Below the pieces are notes generated by a model, which was not told where the DNA came from, did not search any database, and saw only the letters and a program-made list of their open reading frames with translations. 64,000 nucleotides of DNA from Betaproteobacteria bacterium (GTDB taxonomy: Bacteria > Pseudomonadota > Gammaproteobacteria > Burkholderiales > SG8-39). How positions within the stretch are numbered: the stretch's first letter is position 1; every line of letters begins with the position of its first letter. The stretch spans positions 1 through 64,000 of the forward strand of contig SCTX01000089.1 in the NCBI GenBank assembly GCA_004298385.1, written 5' to 3'. This document shows, one piece after another, positions 60,799 through 64,000 of this stretch. Made by a program: the position numbers and the translations under genes.

Positions 60799-62121
60799 AT
60801 GCCGGATATCCGCGCGCCGGCTCAGGAACGTTTTCGCCGCCTGTCGAAAGAGGGGGCCTGGGTTTTCCTCGGCCAGGCAAGCGCCGTTCTCGGATCGCTG
60901 GCCGGTGTGCGGCTGCTTACGGAAATGCTCGATCCGGCCGCGTATGGCGAGCTGGCACTGGGCTTGACCGTAGCCAGCCTGGTCAATCAGGCAGTGCTCG
61001 GGCCGCTGAGCAACGGCATTACCCGGTTCTATGCGCCGGCGCAGGAACGCGGGGATCTCGGCAGCTACCTGAGCGCCGTCCGCGCTCTGCTGCTGGCGGC
61101 GGCAGCGGTCATCGCCATCATGATCCTGCTCGCGGGCGCCGGGCTGATGATAGCCGGCCGAATGCAATGGATCGCCATCGCCAGCGCGGCTTTCCTGTTT
61201 GCCGGTCTCGGCGGCTGCAACGCAATCCTCAGCGGCATCCAGAATGCCGCACGCCAGCGAGCCATCGTCGCGCTGCATCAGGGGATCGAGCCCTGGGCGC
61301 GGTTTCTGCTCGCCGCCGCCTTGCTGCTATGGCTGGGCGCCACCAGCACGGTGGCGATGGCCGGCTTTGCCGTTGCAGTCACGCTGGTGCTCGGATCCCA
61401 ATATGTGTTTTTTCGGAAGGTCATTCATGGCAATGGAGCCGCGGCGGATCGAAGCAGTTGGCGCCAGCAGATCTGGAAATATTCATGGCCGATCGCGATC
61501 TTTGGAATCTTTACCTGGATGCAGCTTGCCTCCGATCGCTGGGCGCTGGAGCTTTTCGCGACCACGCAGGAAGTCGGGCTGTATGCGGCACTGCTCAATC
61601 TGGGTTACTACCCGATGTCGATCGCGACGGGAATGGGGGTGCAGTTCCTGGTGCCGATTTTCTACCAGCGCGCCGGCGATGCCAGCGACCATAGTCGCAA
61701 CGCCGGCGTGGCCAGCCTGAGCTGGCGCCTTACCGGGATCGCCCTGGGGCTGACCGGCGCGGTCTTCCTCGCCGCGCTCCTGTTTCACGCGCCGATATTC
61801 CGGATTTTCGTCGCGGCCGAATACGCTTCCGTGTCTCATCTGCTGCCCTGGATGCTGCTGTCGAGCGGGGTATTCGCCGCCGGCCAGATCATCGCCCTCA
61901 ATCTGATGAGCCAGATGAAAACGCAAATGATGATCGCGCCCAAGCTGATCACGGCACTGCTGGGTGTCGCCCTCAATTTTGCGTTTGCGTATTGGTACGG
62001 CATAGCCGGCATAGTCATCGCGGGCATGCTGTTTTCAGTGTCGTATCTTGTCTGGATGGCGGCGCTGGCAAGGCATGAAGAAACACATTTCCTGTCGCGC
62101 CAATCAGGGAAAGAAACATGA
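60799..62121 (+). CDS. Polysaccharide flippase / oligosaccharide export protein
   Basis: Polytopic 440 aa; EGAWVFLGQASAVLGSLAGVRLLTEMLDPAAYGELALGLTVASL. Confidence 0.88.
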   Translation: MPDIRAPAQERFRRLSKEGAWVFLGQASAVLGSLAGVRLLTEMLDPAAYGELALGLTVASLVNQAVLGPLSNGITRFYAPAQERGDLGSYLSAVRALLLAAAAVIAIMILLAGAGLMIAGRMQWIAIASAAFLFAGLGGCNAILSGIQNAARQRAIVALHQGIEPWARFLLAAALLLWLGATSTVAMAGFAVAVTLVLGSQYVFFRKVIHGNGAAADRSSWRQQIWKYSWPIAIFGIFTWMQLASDRWALELFATTQEVGLYAALLNLGYYPMSIATGMGVQFLVPIFYQRAGDASDHSRNAGVASLSWRLTGIALGLTGAVFLAALLFHAPIFRIFVAAEYASVSHLLPWMLLSSGVFAAGQIIALNLMSQMKTQMMIAPKLITALLGVALNFAFAYWYGIAGIVIAGMLFSVSYLVWMAALARHEETHFLSRQSGKET

Positions 62122-62909
62122 ACGTCCGCGCCCTGCTGCTTCGACTCTACCGCTTGCTCAGAGACCAATTCGGCGTCGATCCGATAAAGGCGCTGCGCTC
62201 CCTGCGGGGTCTGCCGCGATTTGTGCGCGATTACTTCCGCTTCCGCTCCGGCCACAGCGGGCGCATCGAGTTGTTGCCTTGCCTGCACGACTGGCACGAA
62301 GAAGGGGGGGCGGCCACGCTGGAATATTTCTGGCAGGATTTGCTGGTCGCCCGGGAGATTTACCAGGCTCGGCCGGAAAGACACGTGGATGTCGGCTCGC
62401 GCGTGGACGGGTTCGTCGCCCACGTGGCCAGTTTCCGTGAAATCGAGGTATTCGACGTCAGGCCGATCAGCACGCAGGTACCGGGGGTAAAGTTCAGGCG
62501 TGCCGATCTGATGCAGTCCGTGGCAGGGATGACGGGCTGCTGCGACTCGGTATCCTGCCTGCACGCGCTCGAGCACTTCGGCTTGGGCCGTTACGGCGAC
62601 CCGATCGATCCCAAAGGCCACGAGCGCGGGCTCGCAAATATGGCAGCCCTGCTCAGGCAGGACGGAGTCCTGTACCTGTCCGTTCCGATCGGCGTCGAAC
62701 GCGTCGAATTCAATGGCCAGCGTGTTTTCGATCCTCGCGCTATGATTGCCCTGGCCATGGCGAATTCGCTCGACCTGCGCGAACTCAAGGTGATCCGGCA
62801 GGGAGGCAAGGTCGAGGCGGTTGCGCCGGACGAAGCGCGGCTTTCCGAACTGGCGAAGCAGCGCTACGCGCTCGGCATTTTCACCTTCGCCAAGCGCGCC
62901 GAACCTTAG
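62118..62909 (+). CDS. DUF268-like methyltransferase-fold protein
   Basis: RPERHVDVGSRVDGFVAHVASFREIEVFDVRPISTQVPGVKFRRADLM...CLHALEHFGLGRYGDPIDPKGHERGLANMAALL. Confidence 0.8.
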   Translation: MNVRALLLRLYRLLRDQFGVDPIKALRSLRGLPRFVRDYFRFRSGHSGRIELLPCLHDWHEEGGAATLEYFWQDLLVAREIYQARPERHVDVGSRVDGFVAHVASFREIEVFDVRPISTQVPGVKFRRADLMQSVAGMTGCCDSVSCLHALEHFGLGRYGDPIDPKGHERGLANMAALLRQDGVLYLSVPIGVERVEFNGQRVFDPRAMIALAMANSLDLRELKVIRQGGKVEAVAPDEARLSELAKQRYALGIFTFAKRAEP

Positions 62910-62944
62910 GGTCTGCCGACATTCAGAACTTACTGCAGAAGCTA

Positions 62945-63682
62945 TTGCGCGCGCTGGGCGACAGGGAGTCCGGCTGGCCCAGGATCGCCGCATACCTGAG
63001 CCTGCGCGCGGGCATTTACTACCGCAAGTCGTGGTCCCAGTGCGGCGAGGACCTGATCATGCGCTACCTGTTCGATCTGCTGCGGATCGCGCGTCCCAGC
63101 TACATCGACATCGGCGCGCATCATCCCTGGTACTACAACAACACCTACCTGTTCTATCGCCAGGGTGCGCGCGGCGTCAACGTCGAACCGGATCCTTCGC
63201 TGTACGCCGGATTGCGCAAGGGACGGCCGCGCGACGTCAATCTCAACATCGGCATCGGGCCGCGCGAGGCGGAAATGGACTTCTACGTCATGTCCAGACG
63301 CACCCTCAACACCTTCTCCGCCGTCGAGGCAAAGAAGTGCGTCGAGCAGCACGGCCTGCGTATCGTCGATACCCGGCGCATTAAGGTGCAAACCTTCGCG
63401 CAGGCGGTGGACACCCATATGGGGCGCACTCCCGACCTGGTTTCGCTCGATGTCGAGGGCCTGGATCTGGACATCCTGCGCTCCATCGATTTCGCGAGGC
63501 ATCGCCCGCATGTGTTCTGCGTCGAGACCCTCAGCTATGCGCAAGGCGATGGCAGCGGAATCAAGAGTCCGGAGATCCACGCGCTGATGATAGCGAATGG
63601 ATACAAGCTGTACGCCGACACTTACATCAATTCGATCTACGTCGCGGAGAGCAGCTGGCGCACCCTCCGGACCAGGCAATGA
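62945..63682 (+). CDS. FkbM-family methyltransferase (TTG start or start uncertain)
   Basis: SYIDIGAHHPWYYNNTYLFYRQGARGVNVEPDPSLYAGLRKGRPRDVNLNIGIG...DLVSLDVEGLDLDILRSIDF. Confidence 0.88.
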   Translation: MRALGDRESGWPRIAAYLSLRAGIYYRKSWSQCGEDLIMRYLFDLLRIARPSYIDIGAHHPWYYNNTYLFYRQGARGVNVEPDPSLYAGLRKGRPRDVNLNIGIGPREAEMDFYVMSRRTLNTFSAVEAKKCVEQHGLRIVDTRRIKVQTFAQAVDTHMGRTPDLVSLDVEGLDLDILRSIDFARHRPHVFCVETLSYAQGDGSGIKSPEIHALMIANGYKLYADTYINSIYVAESSWRTLRTRQ

Positions 63683-63692
63683 GGATCGCGCG

Positions 63693-64000
63693 ATGGCGCT
63701 GAAATCCTGGCTCAAGGCGAGCCCCCTGTTCGCATTCAACCTGGTGAACCGCGACCGCTGGGTGGCCGCGCAGGCGGCGAGCCTGCCCGCGGGCGCGCGG
63801 GTGCTCGATATGGGCGCCGGCTCCTGCCCATACCGTCCGCTGTTTGCGCATTGCCGCTACGAAACCCAGGACTTCGCCGGCTTGGGCGATGATCAGTTGC
63901 GTCATGGCGGCTACGGCCGGATCGACTACCGCTGTGATATCGCCGGCGTGCCGGTGGCGGACGCGGTGTTCGACGCGATCCTGTGCACCGAAGCGCTGGA
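63693..64000 (+). CDS. SAM-dependent methyltransferase, truncated by window end
   Basis: MALKSWLKASPLFAFNLVNRDRWVAAQAASLPAGARVLDMGAGSCPYRPLF. Confidence 0.75.
   Translation, partial: MALKSWLKASPLFAFNLVNRDRWVAAQAASLPAGARVLDMGAGSCPYRPLFAHCRYETQDFAGLGDDQLRHGGYGRIDYRCDIAGVPVADAVFDAILCTEAL

Overview
High-GC proteobacterial chromosome window, probably betaproteobacterial from gene content (inference). It starts with a dense toxin-antitoxin (TA) island: seven TA loci or remnants in about 6.1 kb, with repeated gene-fragment scars between them. The rest is mostly core and metabolic genes: bfr, glpD, molybdoenzyme plus cytochrome b, MFS, CNBD protein, thiolase/LiuR, two DsbA-like genes, SPOR, argS, priA, hemE, EVE, zapA with a likely 6S RNA, cobalamin riboswitch-btuB-btuCDF-degenerate cobQ, a CoA-dependent acid-degradation cluster with a citryl-CoA lyase-like gene, TPP riboswitch-thiC, TetR-RND efflux, pcm, rhodanese, tolC, waaA, waaC, asnB and surface-polysaccharide genes. 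The most unusual signal is a composite ~205-bp intergenic element at 21838-22042 and, inverted, at 55423-55628, with a further partial copy at 55665-55740. It is built from 51-nt hairpins with a 21-bp stem and 9-nt loop. The stem sequences differ between copies with mostly compensatory changes, and a 55-nt spacer keeps its length but not its sequence. Other notable items are a ~1.3-kb decayed integrative element bounded by 25-bp direct repeats in the EVE gene 5' end, a collapsed liu operon that keeps its regulator and a palindromic operator candidate, several internally deleted gene relics, and a DnaA-box-like cluster between priA and hemE. All calls come from reading the sequence and ORF translations; no database search was run.
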